64,000 bases of DNA from the NCBI GenBank assembly GCA_035041965.1, contig JAPYMA010000618.1:124001-188000 (forward strand). Direction: 5' to 3'. Shown piece by piece: positions 11,161-25,300 of this stretch. Under the pieces are notes generated by a model. It was not told the DNA's origin, made no database searches, and saw only the letters and a program-made list of their open reading frames with translations. How positions within the stretch are numbered: position 1 is the first letter of the stretch; each line of letters starts with the position of its first letter. Source of the stretch: Anisakis pegreffii (Eukaryota; Nematoda; Chromadorea; Rhabditida; Anisakidae). The position numbers were made by a program, and so were the translations under genes.

Positions 11161-14100
11161 GTGCACTCTAATCCATTTCGTAATGCTGCGCTCATGTTTG
11201 ATCTCGATTAATACGAGAAGGTATTGAGCCGATCGGAAGAGTACTGCGATGGTTAATTATTGCAATACAATGTCCTTCAAGAAAACATCTTGAGGACCCT
11301 TTCAGTGCAAATTTCACCAATAGCTCGGAATATTCAGCTTAGAATCCCTGCGATATCGTAGATTACTGTTTATTCCTTGTGGAGATTAAACCATCGATGA
11401 ATACATTTATACAATAGCTTTTGGTAGCATTTTAAGCTGACAGATTATGCGTTTCGATTTTTAAATGAATGAATGCTTGCTTAACAGGTTGAGAGAGAGT
11501 GATGAATTTTGACGGGTTGGCGATCGAATGGATTTGGAAAGGAACAGCATTTGCGATATGAAAATCAACTCCGTCGAAGTATATTCATCAAGTGAATGTT
11601 AAATTTTGATTCATCAAATGAAATAATCCGACGTTCTGGTGCCGGTAGATTCGGGTTGAATCTTCCATATTCCCTTCAATAATTCAATATAACATGTGAG
11701 AGATTTTCTCATTGGAAATTTTTAATATCCTACAAGATCAATGAGTTGCTGTAGTATATTACGTTAGATTGCTCACCTCAATGGATGCTAAATTTAGAGT
11801 CTTAATTGGTTTCGTTTTATTGCAGTTATGTTCATAAAGAATACAATATCAATTAATCTTTATTTCATTGATCATAGTAATTAATTCAAAACAATGCTCT
11901 TCATGTCATAACAATACAATACTATTACATCACAACGCCGTTATTTCCGCACTTTCATTATTCCAATTCACTCTTGACAATAAAGCAGCTAGCCCGACGT
12001 ATACGAGCTCAACTTCAATGCTTTCTACTATTTATTGTTTTCCACTATTGTATTGTTTATAACTGATTGAAGTTTTAATTATCATCTAGCAAAAAACCTC
12101 CATCGTGATAGAACCAAGTTATTGTTTGTAGGTTTTTCAGTGAATTTGCGCAATTTTTGCTGTGTTTGCGCTTTGGTAAACAAAGATTAATGTTTTTTGT
12201 TTAATAAAGCAGCAAAGAAGCGCGTTGATAAAACAGTTGTAACATCCAGTCAAATTACGTTGAGTGGATGAAAAATCAGCGTTTTCGTCTTGAAATTCGA
12301 TTTGTTCTCTCACAGTAAATGAACGGAAAATCTAATGATCGGAATAATATTCTATGATATCTTGACTCTAATTACCCAATCTACAAACGGCATTGAAGCA
12401 TTATCACTGATGAAATTGTTCACGAATAACCACTTCAATCGTTAATCAAATCAGGCGTTTTGGATAATTTGATAAGATTATGGTATTGAAATTCGCATTA
12501 CTTGATGTATGGATAATACAAGGCCGTAATTGCGATTTTTCATCGATCATCTCATCCCTGGAATTCTGGCCAAAATTTCGCGTCGGAATTCAATTCTCAT
12601 GAGTAAATCTTACGTTTAAAGCTGCTGCTCACTCGGTTCTATATTTGTTTCATTAACTAATCAGTTTTTATCGAATGTTTCGAAAAATTCATCCAGTTCG
12701 ACTAAAAACAACGAAAAATCTGTGGTGTTTGATTGCTTGTTGAAGCAATCATCCGAATTGAATTAAACGGGAACGACGGATAGAATTAAAGATTTAGAAT
12801 GCAAATTCCATAAAATTGGATACTTCTGTGAAGTGAACGGAGAAAAAGACCTAAGAAACCGAAGAAATCTATTGATATCGTTATAATCATGCCGCATAAT
12901 CTAATCTATTGAAAGTCGATCTTTCATTAAGACGCGCTAAAATTAAGTTAATCATCGAATCGCTTATGATATGACTGATTGAGTTAATAATGAAGTGCAC
13001 ATTTTTTTGTCGCGAATATTTTTTCACTTCTCCTGAAATTGCTGCTCTATTAGACATTCGGACAGAGGAAATAATCAAATTTGCTTCCGATTGCCACTCC
13101 CACCGAAAAAATGCATACGGCACCACAGAAGCATGATTATGCGACAACGATAAAGCTATAAAGTATGACAAATTTGAAGTAATGCTCAGCAAACGACACG
13201 GTGCTGAATGGTGCTCAGGTGAGCTGCACATAGAGCTGACGGTGGTGTTCAAAAGTGACTAATCAAGCTGAAATTCTATGGATTCTTTGCAACCTCCGGG
13301 CTTTCGTACTCATAATTTAACTTATGCTTGCGCTATCGAATGATCATCTTAGTGAGCTGACAAAGCGAAACAATTTCCGCGCCTAGTGAAAAACGATTTG
13401 TTTGTTAGCAATTTTTTGAACATCAGATTTCCAGACTGCTTGATATTGTCCTTTGAAAAATTGTTATATCATCAAAACGCTCGTTAAGCATTCCATAAAT
13501 TCATCATTTCAAGGTAATCATCAGAACGGCCGTTTTGTATTCGTTGTACTCGGCAATCACACAGAATTATTCGTTCATGCTTCCTGCTTGATACGATCAC
13601 TGCTTCACACAAACAACCTTATGCGTTCTGAGAGCGTTTTTTCGCCAGCCTATTCGTTGACGTTTCCGATAATCCTAACAGATATTCAATCCATTGAATC
13701 GAGGGCAGAGCAAACGAGGTAGACGATCAACTCGAATAATGGATCGTTTTATTGTGCTCGTTTCCATCAATGGGGTGGTCGATTTTGACCTTCTCAAAAC
13801 ACAATCATTAGAATAAACGAGCACAAAAATTCTTTGCTTTTTTCATCGTTCTTGCCGGTTTCTTCATACGGCCACTTAAGCTTTTCGTCGGGAATTTAGT
13901 AATTTCATTTTTTCTTTCGCCACAATCCCATTCAGCCTCATTAATGAGGTCTAGAATTTCCTCGAATCTGACACCAATTAATCGAGTCATTCAAACGTGA
14001 TTGTCTCATTATAGCGTTTATCATCAAAACATTGAAGTGGTGTTGTTGAGAAACGATTACCTTCGTAATCCAAAATGCTACGATGATGTTCATCCCCGCA

Positions 14101-17100
14101 AAATTTGTGACTGCACAGGTGAACATTCGTCAACAATGCACAACCCTAGTGTTTTGATTCAGCTATAGCGCCTCACACCTTATAAATGAGGAAAACTTCC
14201 AGCCAGGGTTATAATCCTCATGGTTTATAGTATCGTGGTCGTCATTTTCATTCTTACTATTAACTAATCACTATTGCATGTTTATGTGCTTCTGAATGCA
14301 GCGCAATCCTTTCTAACGATATCGCAACAATATTCATGATCCTTTATTAATGAACACAGAAAAACACTTAAGCGGCATTGCAATGCTGATTTGCATGAAA
14401 TGTCGTCGCTTATGAATTGCTTACTGATGTTCAATATCGTTCTCCAAACATGGCTACGCAACGGCTCATTTCCATCAGCAATCACTCCTTGATAATTCAC
14501 ACGATTGCACAACGTTAAGGTTCCCATTGCACCATCCAACCAGATGCTGTGTTCATTCAGTACAACCCATGCTCTCGTCATGATCCTAATTTCATAAGGT
14601 GCGCCGTCAAATGTAATTATAAAATCTGTAATGTGAGTTTCTCGGTGTTCGTGAAGAAAACTGCTTCGATGCTCAAAGATTCGCGATCTAATTTGCTGTC
14701 AAGTCGTAAAGTGAGATTATTCCTAGCAACAACAGCAACAACGGCAACAGAAGCAGCTCTGTGAAGAAATTCTAAGCAAAGCAAACAGTTAATGATTCTG
14801 AATTCATGTGAGTCTCTTAATAATTGGAAAGAATGAGAACTTGCATGAGAACATTTATAGAAATGCGGATTATTGTGAGAAAAGCTTCCCGCAGGCGAAC
14901 GAAAGTTGTCAAATGTGAGCATTATTAACATTATTATAGGCCACTACAACTCGTTTTATTCAACGCTACTTCAGAAGAGCACTTTTGAGAATGATATTTT
15001 TTTGTTGATTTGTAACTGATTGATCAGAATTATGCGAACATAACCGCTAGGAAGTAGCTGACAACTAATAATTTCCGTTTATTCAATGAAAACGTTAGCA
15101 ACTATGCTCGCAACAACAATGCCTCAGCTGAAACCATTGTGCTCATTTTTTGATAGCTTGGAAAACGGTTCGTATTTCTCGTTTATATTACAAATCACCA
15201 TTCAAGAGCTCACATTCCCTGGAATATTGTTTGATTTTCTGCCTAAGCAACCAAGCGAAGTCGTTTATTATTGTTCGTATGCGCATCAATGCATTGCATA
15301 ATTTGCAATTAAATGAAGAATATTTTTGTTATTTCCGTTAAAGCACGATAAAGCTTCTAGTGCACAATATGCTTATGAGAGATACTTATAAATTGTTCGC
15401 TGTCTTTGTTCTATCGTTGATCTGTTGAATTGAGAATTTCCACATGCGAATATGGTCGGATATTTTCTTGCCAAAGGATAACATCATCATGCTCGATGTA
15501 AATTCTGTAAAATACAGTAAACATTCTCATCGAAACTTGTCTGAATGAACTGATAGCGTGAGTTGATTATGCGAACATTGCTAAATTTTATCACGACAAC
15601 AACTTTATTCGTATCAAATGATCAAAGAATGCTTCAACTAAATGATTTATTGGGCATCACATCGAATTTCCATTCTTTATCGAAATATTCTGATTGCTCT
15701 CATCTCGTCTGTCATGGAAACCGTTCTCTAATTGTTATTTTACCATTCACACTATAAATACCCTGAACGCACGTACTCATTCTATGACGGATACTGTGTA
15801 AACGTTTGTATTGTACTATAATGAGTAATCGAAAACAGTGCTGAACCATTCTAACTCCTGTAAATGAGCATGATTTTCAAGACCAACAAAGATATGAATA
15901 ACTACTTCTGATTGCAATGAATGGATACTTAATGAATTATTGAAGTGATACACTTCAGATGAGCCAGACATCGCTAAACGTATCAATGGTCATTAGCAAA
16001 CATGAGCAAACTGATAAGCAAGAGTAAGAAATGCATTTAACAGCACTCAAACTTGCAATTGCAGACTGACTTATTGCTATTAGCACGAGTACTGGATTTG
16101 AACTGAAGGAATGTTCAAGATTTGCTCATCATAATATTCAAATGTACTGCTTTTCTGGGCACTGTGAACGCAGATTCATTGCAGTTCTGTCTAACAAAAC
16201 AATAGATGTCTGGACCAGAAAGGCGTGGATAAGTTTGTGACCTTTCCTTGTAAGGTTCGTCGATCATCAGAATTTTTCATCATATTCTTTTTTCCCAAAT
16301 ACGTACGTTTAGTTAAATGTATTGTACGATACTTGTGACTAAGATGTAAGATAGATAATTAGTTCAGCTATATTGAGTTATCGAAAATTTGCAATAAAGA
16401 TTTGCTGTTCTCTCAAAAACTTATAGCTTTTCTATTAAAATGAATGCGTTTCATTGAGTAGAAGCATGCTGCCTATAACAGTTTCGTATGCGACTCGTTA
16501 AGATCCATCTGGAATGAATTACCATATGACTTTCTGAACTGCTAAATAATTCATAAGAAAGTTTAACGTTGTGAACGCACGGCAGTGCATGTGCACCGCC
16601 CATTATCCTGGATTAGGATCTAAAGCAATGTCTGAGAATATCCTTTAACGATCATCTTATATCGACCTACGCACTTTATGCTTCATGTTTCCATTTCGTC
16701 AGTAAACCACCTTCATCAATGAGACGTGCACCTGTGATGTGCTTGCTCATTATAATAAATACTGAAGCACTTTTTGCGTTACGAATACCAAGCCTGCATT
16801 GGGCTTGGTAATACGGCTTATAACCAATAAATTGTTGCTATTTGTCTACTTTGCTCTTACTCAGTGCATTGTGAGCATCATATGGTACAGACGTCATGTG
16901 ATCATCTCAGGAATACTTTCACTTCAGAGCATTTTTTCCTTCAGTGTTCAGTGTCATTCAAAATTAATCAGATGATCATAAATCAATCGTGTGGTATACC
17001 GAATAAAACTTCGCAGTGTACGTGACGTAAAACACTGTCACCTGCACCTTATGCTACTACCGTAACTTGCATCTGTCACATGAAACAATTATATTTCAAC

Positions 17101-18032
17101 AATTCTAAAAGTTTCGTTGAACTCTTCGATAAATTCACTGTATCTACGAGCGCTTTTAAGCAGAGTCCCGTAGAAGCGTTTGCTGGAAACGTTGAGCCCA
17201 GAAACTTATTTCATAGTGCATGGCAAATATTTCGAGTGTTTACGCTCTTCAAAACACCCGTTCTATTCTGTTATGCTCGACAATTTGGGTTCAGTCGTAG
17301 AGTGTGTGGCCAGATTTTACAATTTAAGCCATCAATGAGCCTGACCAAGAGCCCTTCACCGTTCCAGTTTGCATAAGAGCCTAGCAGTGCCTCTTATTGT
17401 GGCCGCTTATCTTCGCATCCGTCAGCATGAATTCTATCTTTCAAGTGATCATTTGAGTACGCAACTGGTTCATTAATTAAGTCATCCAGCCATTCAATAC
17501 GCAGCCAGTTTTAAGGACGGTTCTGAGAAGCAAGAGGTCCATTTCTAATTTTTTGCAATCTCGACGCATTGAATATATTCAAATATGTTGAATTTTCATC
17601 TCAATTCCACATCTTTAGTCTCAAATTTTGCGTTATCATTCTAAGCATTCTGAACGTCATTCATGAAACTTAAGCACATAATTCGATGCTTATGGGACGT
17701 ATTTTAGACGTCATGAATGGATGCGAATGACTAGAGTATTGTCATCGAACATTTTTGATTTTGAGCAGCTTCCTTGTATTGCCGCTATTATCTACGATTG
17801 CTTCAACAGAACATATGTGTTTAATTTATCCGTTCTCACTGCGTGTACGATATATGCAAAATATGCAGTGATCAAGTCTGCTAATATTCGAAATGCTTCA
17901 TTAACGTCTTTGATCATCTCACAATTTGGTGAAATTCGAAACTCAATCATAACTCAGAAATACGATTAATGCAATTCATTGCATTCGTTAGACGTTGGAG
18001 TGCAATTTCTCTCACATCAGGAAATATTCTAA

Positions 18033-18048
18033 TGATGTTTCATTGCAG
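18033..18048 (+). promoter_or_regulatory. 3' splice site immediately before the Srab start codon (likely trans-splice acceptor)
   Basis: The sequence ATGTTTCATTGCAG ends at 18048 and the start codon ATG begins at 18049. A pyrimidine-rich acceptor directly abutting the initiator is the usual position for spliced-leader trans-splicing in nematodes. A cis-spliced 5' UTR intron would look the same. Confidence 0.6.
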
Positions 18049-21000
18049 ATGTCCACCACAGATGATCGTTGTATTTTCGCCGAAGAATTGGCTGATTCGA
18101 TTGCTTTCAAAATTCTGCTCAGTTTCATGACTGCAGTGTGTTCGTTGGGAATTCTTGCTGAACTCATTTCAATGAAATGCACCACGCTTCGAATGGCTGT
18201 TCACGCAAACACTAAGATTCTAATTTTGGTCCATCAAGTAGCACTCATTCTGCATTGTGCGGCTGGGTAAAGAAACTTTTTATGCACTGCTATCTTCAAC
18301 TTATCTCAATTATTTTTCATGTTGACAGTTTTTTTGAGTGAAAACTGAAAAGTTGACAATTTCAAGGCACCCACTCATACAAAAAACGTGTGCTATACGG
18401 ATCATTTGATCGTTGTTCTATTCACAACTGCAACAAGTGTTCATTAGGAATGTATATGTAGTGATAGGAGAATATACTCTGATTATGTTGTAGAGAAGAA
18501 TCACTTTTGGTGATTGCCGGAAGCATTGTTCGATCTCTCCCAGATCATTGTTCTATTCGTAAACCTCCTGATAGCAAGATCATCCTTTATATTTCTTCTA
18601 TACTCTTTAGGTTGCTACTTTAGCCTTAAAAAGCTGTATTGCTAAGATCTCTACATGGTTAAAGTCACTGAAAACTGTCCATAATAAAGCCTCTATATTG
18701 TCAATTGATTATGATTATCTTCAGATAATTTTGTTCGTCCGCAGGCAAACGATTGTTCATGACCACGTTTTCAGGATTCATGCTCATGTATCCGATTTGT
18801 ACCTGTACAGTCAAAACGACACGAATCCTTGCGATTACATGTCCAGTCAGGTGCGCTGTATGATTCTACGAACTCCAGTCACATTCACGTTCTTCTGGAA
18901 TGCGTGTGCAGTCGGTGGTATTGCCGTGGAACGCACAATCGCTACTTTCTTCTCGTCAAAGTACGAACGAATGGGCAGAGGACTTGCGGTTGTGATTGTC
19001 GTCACTGAGGTATAACCAGAGACCGTTTTTATAGCCATTGCTGCACTGAAGCGATGCTAGTTGCGATGTGTTCTATTCAGTGATTTAGTGATTGATCAAC
19101 TGATTGTCATGCGGCGAAAAAATTGTTGTTGAGCGATAATAGACAGGAACGTAGACTCGGTTTTGACAAGAAAACAAGGATAATGGTATCTGGAAATGTG
19201 ATTCGTGGTGATCAAATTTTTGTACGTTCACATCGATAAGTTTGACGATGAACAGCATGAAATCTGTTGATAATAGCATGAATTGAATGCGGCGATGTAA
19301 TCAACTAGTGCACTGCATAGTCGTGTCGCATATTCAACAAGCTAATTGCTTTAGGATGGTTGAATTTTTGAAAATATTTTTACATTTTCGAGCGATTATC
19401 GTCAGCAATTAATGAAGAATGCAATGAATGAGTACCTGTCAACGAAAGTGCAATTTGTTAAAATGTTCATGAATAACATCAACCATTATCAGCAACCGGA
19501 AATCCAAAACGTGACTTTCTTCAACCATTTGCTTATTTTTAGATGAACATCACGCATTATCGTTCGCTTCGATAGTGTTGAGGTTTTAAAAAATGACTTC
19601 ATTGGTAGTAAAATTCAATATTCAAAAGTGTTCACGCTATTGGGGGTTTATTGAAGGTGGAAGCGAGCAATGTCAGAAAATTATGCAATCCAAGGAAAGA
19701 GATTCCTTCATTCCGAACATGAATTAGCCGAATTGTTCATAAGAGTTATCCACTGAAGTTTTCCATCTTACAATGGTATTGTTATGGCTATCGATGATAG
19801 GATTGCCTCATTCAGATGATTTCGAATGTTGTCGTTTCAGCTTTCTGTTGTATCTCTATTGCTGTTCTACGTGATGTCCGGTCAACACATTTCGACCTCA
19901 ACGAAACTGGTGTATTGCTCAACGTTGAACGGTGGCAATGTGGGTAGAGGTATCGCCATTTTGAGCGTTCAGTTCGTCATTGATATCACCGCAGCGTTGT
20001 TATTACCCATATTGTTGTTCGTCAATAAGGTTAATTGCACTGCACTCTTGAAAATTTGATTTGTTCGCACACACATCGTTAAATGTTTATGAGTGAAGAA
20101 TGAGTAATTAATGAGTTATTTAATTCCCACACAAAAACGTCAATATTGTCGAGAATTTTCATTCATATGGGATTGAATAACCATTTTCATGCCTTATTCA
20201 GGTGGGAAAACGATGACATTTTGAAATCGGCTGAGAAACCGTGTTTGACTGGACTGAATCAGCAGATTAGCCAATCATCATTCCATCATCAATAAAATGA
20301 ATACTACAATAAAGCTAAAGCATTTTCTCAAGCATTTCAATAGCAAACAATTACATTTTATGATCCCGTGAAAGTAATAAATCACTAACGTACAACTGAA
20401 TTCACGCATACCGTTTAAAATAAAAATGAACCGCAATGCTTTTCTCACAGAAGAATGTTCTTCAGAAATCACGTCTAAACGAAGTGCATGCAAATCTCTC
20501 GCATCGCTATCAAATGAACGAAAATATCGCCTCAATTCGTACACTACTACCATTGGTGATGTTTCACTCAAGCGTTTATGTGCTCTTTATCACAGCATTA
20601 CTCATCTATTTTGCAACACAACAAAGTTGGTCACAAAAAGCGTTCGCATTTTTCCTTGAGAGTAAGTTCGGTATTGTTTCATTGCTTTAATATCTCATAT
20701 GGACTGACTATCCGAACTGTTCATAGAATTTCCAAAAATACACGCATCCACATGATACGTAGAAGGTGCTTGGTATTTATTTCAAGGCAAATGAATGAGA
20801 ATTTCACGTTATTCTGTCAAAACTTCTATGCACATTAAGGCAGTTTTGAGAGATGTAAATATAATCCTGAAGTGCGACATATCAGCAGCTAGCCTATTCA
20901 CATAATCTCGCTTTTTGAATTTATAAGTTGAGATATGCAAATGTGACGACCGAATACGTTGTTCACGTGATAGCAAATCACGTTTTTTCAGTCATAGTCA

Positions 21001-21341
21001 TAGAACAACGTTATCAGTCACAGTCACGTGTTCAGTCAATCTCTCCATCATAGAATATCAAGTGAACAAAGCTTTTGATCACTGATTTCATATGGTGGAG
21101 AAATTTGAAATAGGTTCATGAATAATTGAGAATCCGTCTACGTTCAGGTGTTCAATTGACGCCCGTCTACGCGCTACTTTTGCCTCTGATGCTCAGCTAC
21201 ACACAAAAACGCGTCCAGAAACGTTCACAAAAAACGCTCAACTCAATGATGAATTTTTCGAAAGCGGACGCCACAAAAATGCACTTCGTGAGAAGACATT
21301 TTCTTTCACTTGGGCAATTTTCTCATCTGCTATTTTTTTGA
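18049..21341 (+). CDS. Srab-class serpentine chemoreceptor (7TM GPCR)
   Basis: This is a nematode chemosensory receptor, expected in the plasma membrane or cilia of sensory neurons. Five exons join in phase: 18049-18266, 18745-19009, 19841-20029, 20451-20661 and 21148-21341, giving 358 aa, a normal Srab length. The hallmarks seen are an N-terminal Cys, TM1, then VHANTKILILVHQVALILHC (TM2), CDYMSSQVRC and an ER-like motif VERTIATFFSSKYERMG after TM3. TM5 ends LLPILLFVNK, then comes NLSHRYQMNENIASIRTLLP leading into TM6, and SVQLTPVYALLLPLML forms TM7. The RYQ-x-x-EN block before TM6 and the P-Y-A-x-x-LP motif in TM7 are characteristic of the Sra/Srab superfamily. Donors are GTAAAG, GTATAA, GTTAAT and GTAAGT. 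Unlike most genes here it lies on the + strand. An open stretch at about 20203-20292 (WENDDILK...) was left out because it does not fit the phase. A polyadenylation signal lies 136 bases past the stop. Confidence 0.9.
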
Positions 21342-21476
21342 AACCATTCAAATTGCGAACAATTAATTTTTTAACTCGAAATTTTCTCACTTTCAATAGG
21401 CAATCAATTTTTATGAGTCAGCAGCTATAATGAGACGGTGAAGCCGTGAGACCAATTTCAACCAGACTTCGTGAGC

Positions 21477-21482
21477 AATAAA
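21477..21482 (+). terminator. AATAAA polyadenylation signal for the Srab gene
   Basis: AATAAA occurs 136 bases downstream of the Srab stop codon on the same strand, the first such hexamer there. It is a plausible 3'-end signal, inferred from position. Confidence 0.5.
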
Positions 21483-22317
21483 ATTCTACCATTAGCGAGC
21501 AATAATCTATTTTCAGCAGACACTATTCAATGCAACACCAAAACGATTGCGAAAATGCTGATGCTCAGAAACCAACAGACAAATTCGTAGAAGCGACCTG
21601 AACGGGTCGATGAATCAACTGATTGTGAGGACGACGCAGCCACAACAACTGATCAAATTTGGCATTCGAAAAGTTCCTTTATCAAAAATATGATGACATG
21701 CCGTTTAATGAACCAATCAATTTGATACTGTTTAACAGAGTCTTGGGTCTATACTTGCGGATATGTGGAAATTTATGTGAATATATGTACTTGTTCCTGT
21801 GAAATCTTCTTTCTGAGGCAATTGATCCCATTGATGAATTGTCTTTGGTATGAAATTAGCCAGAATAGAACAGTTTATTCAGGAATGAAACAATACAAAA
21901 CAGTTGTTGCGTGTGTTTCGTTTGAAGAAATCAGAAACGACCCTACATAAGGAAGTGAAATGATCGATTATCACGACAGTAGACTCGACTGTACTGAAGA
22001 AATTTGATTGAATTTCAATATTTGGCACAACAACACTGCATTAACAAGACAGCAATTAACGAAATAATAATTAAGTGATGTATGTAACAAAAGCACAGGC
22101 AATACAGTACAATATACGACGGATTACAGTAGATTGATTGAAAGAATTGTTTTGGGGAATATCAAAGAAACAATAAATAAATAAATAAACATAACTGTGA
22201 GAATGATATGACAAGAGCAAAAATTCATTAGATGATGATAGCGACAAAAATCATTTGAATACCAAAAATGCTGCTGAGGCTACGTTTCGATTTGCTCGGA
22301 CAGTCGCTGAAAGTGGT
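21483..22317. other. Intergenic between two convergent genes
   Basis: This separates the 3' ends of the Srab (+) and ZP (-) genes. It contains an (AAAT)n-like run at about 22172-22190 and no supported exon. The open frame at 21765-21950 looks like chance. Confidence 0.5.
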
Positions 22318-25300
22318 TCATGGATAATCGTAGCCTGATGTCATTGCATTCACCCAATTCGGTCGATGCACTGCGTTCGGAAGTGCATATGTACCACCGG
22401 CTAGAACGCGCGAAGGTATTGTGGATGTAGAGGTCGAATATGCACTGAAATGACCACTCGATCAATTAAAAATGTCGATAGATATAAAATTTTCAGAAAA
22501 GTTACCTACTTCTCATGAATACTCCTAATTGAATTATTGAACTCCTCTAACCTAATATTCTCAAAACAAGATTTTCATTCGTTTTAACAGGGTTTTCATT
22601 CTTTTCCTTGCTGCTATAATCACTCTCATAGCTTTTATCACCAAAAGTGTTCTCTTCTGCTAATTTCTCATTCATTTCACTCAACGGTTAAAATCAAATT
22701 CTCATTCTATTAAATACACTATTTTATTGATTATTAAACTGTCGAACAATTGCTGTATTGTTGATTTCGGCTGTCAACACTCGTCATCGTATCCAGTAAA
22801 TAGTATATGCTACAGAATAAGAAATCGATTCGAACTGTGAAGTGAAATGAGACGAAGTGAATGAGAGAAAGTCATCAAGAGAACTGTATTTGCATGTGAT
22901 AGCTATGAGAGTGAATAGAACACCTTTGAAAAGAATGAAAATCCATCTTTTGCAATGAAGTGAGCATGCCACTGACAATAGCTTTTCATGCAATTATAAT
23001 CGACTGCAATAATGAGCAACACAACAGTTTAGGATAGTGGTTTTCATAACGAGTGAAATTACCCGTTCTGGGTAATGTCATGGGGGAGATAACCGGGGTC
23101 GGATAACCGCGGCCTGCCAGATCATCAAAATGGGTAATGGAGCACCTGAACGTGAGAACCACTGTCTTATGAAGTCAGCTGAACTCTCCGAATGAAAATC
23201 AAAACCAAAGATAAGCTGCAATGAACCTGTGCAATCCATATGGATACATTTCAACCTTCTTGTTGATAGAAAGTTTCCTCTTGAGAGCGTAAATAACTGA
23301 CAACGAAAGCAGAAGCATCGTTACGAGAACGAGAATGACGAAGAAGATCGGTAATGGCATTGAAGCTGGCTGAATTAAGCACTGTTCGACTGCGCGACCC
23401 TCAACTGAAAGCAGCTTAGAGTTCATCAATTATCTACGATTGATCTCCGTTGAACATTTTATCGAGAGAGCGCGCGATTCTTCGATTTTACCCATAGGAA
23501 TTCTGTGTTCACAATCGATAAAGAGTTTTTTTTTAAATGAAAAGCTCAGAAATTTTCATCCATTCGCGAAAAAATACGGATAATTAACGGATATTCGAGG
23601 AATTCCGGGCACTTCTAAAAGAAACCTTGATTGGTCTCGGTTTCATCGAGAATTGTCAACGGTCGTGTTAATTCCACTTGGCTGATCAGATCCGCCTTAT
23701 CGTAATTCCCCAAATCCGTGGTGTCACGTTTGTATCGGAAACGTAGTTTCTCGGCCGTTAAATTGGAATTTGAAATGCGTTTGAAACAATTCTGAAAAAT
23801 TTTACGAATTGTCAATTGCTTCGATTTCATTTTTTCTTGAGATCGTTCGCAAAATTTCATTAATTCTGATTTTTTTATCATTCGCACAGTTCACTTTCTG
23901 ATATGATCGCACTCACTTGTTCACATTCAGCACTGTTCAAACACACTTGAACGGTACAGTGTGCGAAGACGGTCGATTGATTTCCAAACCGAAACGTTTT
24001 GAACTTGGAAAAGTAAACTTCCTCGTTGACATTAGCCAGCGGGTCGATTATCTCACTAATCTCATCGACAGGGCAACTGAAACAACAGAATTGGTTACAC
24101 ATGATACTGAGAAAAATGATTCCATTACTTTCATAATCGGAATTTTTGGACGTTTTGATCAGCTGACGTTAAGTTTTGGTGTACTCCATGAAATGACAAT
24201 TCTTAGCTATGACGATTGGCAAGAACATAGTAAGATACGACGATGGGTTATATTCAGGCATGAATTTAGGGTGAGGTTCATATCTGGGCTGAGCCATCTT
24301 TTCGAAAAGCAGATTGCTCTGCCATGCCGAGGTAAGGTATCTACTGAACAAACAGATCGATCCGCGGAACAGGCCTAAGCCTCAGCCTGAACATACATAT
24401 CGCACCATATTTCACTCATATTATCGCCAGCTCGTCAAACTTGATTAATCAGATGGTATCGATATTTAATGTCTAGTATAAATCTGTGCTATGTACTTTG
24501 TGATCAGAATAGTGGAACTGATTGATACCTGCTCTGAACGAACGTTAGATGTTTGGCATCTGGTGATGACATATCTTCGCGATCCGAGAACATGCACTCT
24601 TTCGGACTGATTCCGTGATAAGCTTCTAAAAGTTATTTATCAATACAAGTCACAAATGCTAGATTTCGTTTGCTCGATTGTTATTGTTAGGCACCGCTAT
24701 CAATTTCCTAATTGCACAAACGAGCAAATGCAACATTTGCATGTTTGCAATCACGAAAATAAATCCAATCCTACGAATTTTTCTTATAGAGATGATTTGA
24801 TAGATGTTTACAGCGAATAGTGTGCAGATGGAATAGAATAACGAATGGACTGCATCAATCAAGCGAATTAATGGAATTTAAACGATGAATGTGCTTGTGG
24901 GGTATTGGGCAAGATAATGTTGCCCATATTGTTCAAATGTATCAACCGATTGCCTATAGTTGGCAAAGGGAATATTCAGAAGCGTCGAGAGCAGCACCAG
25001 TCTAACTGGATGTTCTTCGGTAGTGCTTGCTAGTATTTGACGTAATTGAGAATATCAGGTCGTTCCGAATATATCAGGTTAATTGAAGTTCGTTTTTTGA
25101 TACATACTCACTTCGACAGTCTCTTAAGGAATTGAAATGATGCACTTACTGTCTGGTGAGAGTGCCACGTAGAATTCGACAGTGTCGCCGAATTTTGCGG
25201 CTCTTAACGGTCGTCCATCAACACTTCGAAATATCATCTCGACTTTTGGTTTCGGTTTACCACCAGTTGATGCGACGACTTCATGTCCACTGTGCATTTC

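Larger units (their letters stand above)
6552..18048. other. 11.5-kb gene-poor region
   Basis: There is no gene I can support between the acyltransferase and the chemoreceptor. Contents I can see: short TG and GAT/AAT microsatellite patches (about 7388-7400, 8525-8550, 9115-9132), an orphan + strand open frame (9898-10311), a diverged direct duplication (10747-11160), and a 9-bp stem hairpin at 16786-16810. A possible - strand exon ends in a strong donor GTAAGT just left of 8930 (open frame to about 9060), but its peptide matches nothing I know. Other open frames of 60-120 codons have no splice context. Confidence 0.5.

Noticed and set aside
12887..13252. 121-codon - strand frame
   Set aside because: Starts with a non-ATG-supported context, no splice sites, no motif; it looks like a chance frame.
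13808..14126. - strand frames around 14 kb, including a cysteine/histidine-rich stretch (CSHKFCGDEHHRSILDYEG)
   Set aside because: It hints at a zinc-binding motif, but the frame is only about 50 codons, stops appear at both ends and no splice partner was found.
20203..20292. Open stretch WENDDILKSAEK between Srab exons 3 and 4
   Set aside because: It follows a fair acceptor, but its phase does not match exon 3 and the Srab protein is already continuous without it.
24169..24351. - strand open frame (AQPRYEPHPKFMPEYNPSSY) inside ZP intron 5
   Set aside because: It looks protein-like, but exons 5 and 6 of the ZP gene join in phase without it and continue the ZP domain directly. No donor follows the frame.
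23917..24378. Longest open frame of the window (153 codons, + strand)
   Set aside because: It runs antisense to ZP-gene exon 6 and its flanking intron. The - strand carries the real ZP coding sequence with splice sites, so this is a shadow.
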